NCBI GenBank assembly: GCA_022712815.1
Contig: JAFLJW010000326.1
Location: 1 to 5,619, forward strand
DNA: 5,619 bases
Direction of reading: 5' to 3'
From: Pseudodesulfovibrio sp.
GTDB lineage: Bacteria > Desulfobacterota > Desulfovibrionia > Desulfovibrionales > Desulfovibrionaceae
Shown: one piece after another, positions 5,561 through 5,619 of the stretch
How the letters are laid out: the number at the start of each line of letters is the position of its first letter
Position numbering within the stretch: position 1 is the stretch's first letter
Translations under genes and position numbers: made by a program
The notes under the pieces: model-generated
Told to the model about the DNA's origin: nothing
What the model saw: only the letters and a program-made list of their open reading frames with translations
Database searches by the model: none

Positions 5561-5611
5561 CCTCATAAAGCGAAAAAGCGATGTCCCACATCGCTTTTTC
5601 GCTTTATGAGG
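5561..5611. terminator. Perfect 24-bp inverted repeat with nested bidirectional terminator
   Basis: Arms at 5561-5584 and 5588-5611 are perfect reverse complements around a CCC loop. Nested inside is a classic terminator core, GCGATGT (5578-5584) / ACATCGC (5588-5594), with five T after it and five A before it, so it reads as a terminator on both strands. It starts 25 nt after the HD-GYP stop. On the - strand the full stem is followed by TGATTTTTTT, which fits a convergent gene ending just right of the window. Confidence 0.85.
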
Positions 5612-5619
5612 CATTGGCC

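Overview
The window looks like chromosome from a motile, Gram-negative, CO2-fixing (or at least RuBisCO-bearing) bacterium. This rests on the 3' part of a form II RuBisCO gene with a CbbY phosphatase, a membrane chemoreceptor, and an HD-GYP protein of the c-di-GMP signalling type. Base composition is moderate and all genes use ordinary bacterial start and ribosome-binding signals. The chemoreceptor sensor and HD-GYP types are reminiscent of anaerobic Desulfovibrio-like or other motile proteobacteria, but that placement is a guess.

Left part (1-1248, + strand): the C-terminal third of cbbM, entering from outside the window, then cbbY. A strong hairpin followed by a T-rich run lies in the 51-nt gap between them. 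The two genes make one functional unit. RuBisCO sometimes misprotonates its bound sugar and forms the inhibitor xylulose-1,5-bisphosphate, and CbbY removes the 1-phosphate from it. The hairpin probably lets cbbM be made in excess over cbbY.

Middle (1249-3357): about 270 bp without a convincing gene, then a chemoreceptor gene (methyl-accepting chemotaxis protein) on the - strand. Its start is set by a good Shine-Dalgarno site, and a near-consensus sigma-70 promoter lies about 75-110 bp upstream. A strong bidirectional terminator at 3301-3335 closes the next - strand gene.

Right part (3358-5619): a divergent pair. On the - strand is a small, unrecognised, membrane-anchored protein of 162 residues. 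On the + strand is an HD-GYP protein with an N-terminal DUF3391 domain, all the metal ligands, and a changed signature (GEP in place of GYP). The 420-bp region between them is rich in signals: a promoter for the - gene, a 5' leader that can fold into a compact multi-stem RNA with an alternative pairing partner, T-tracts, a 10-bp direct repeat around the HD-GYP promoter, and other inverted repeats. The window ends in a perfect 24-bp-arm inverted repeat with a nested bidirectional terminator. This suggests a convergent gene just beyond the right edge.

No mobile element, CRISPR array, tRNA or rRNA was found. The most interesting unexplained items are the structured leader of the small membrane protein gene and the variant HD-GYP protein facing it.
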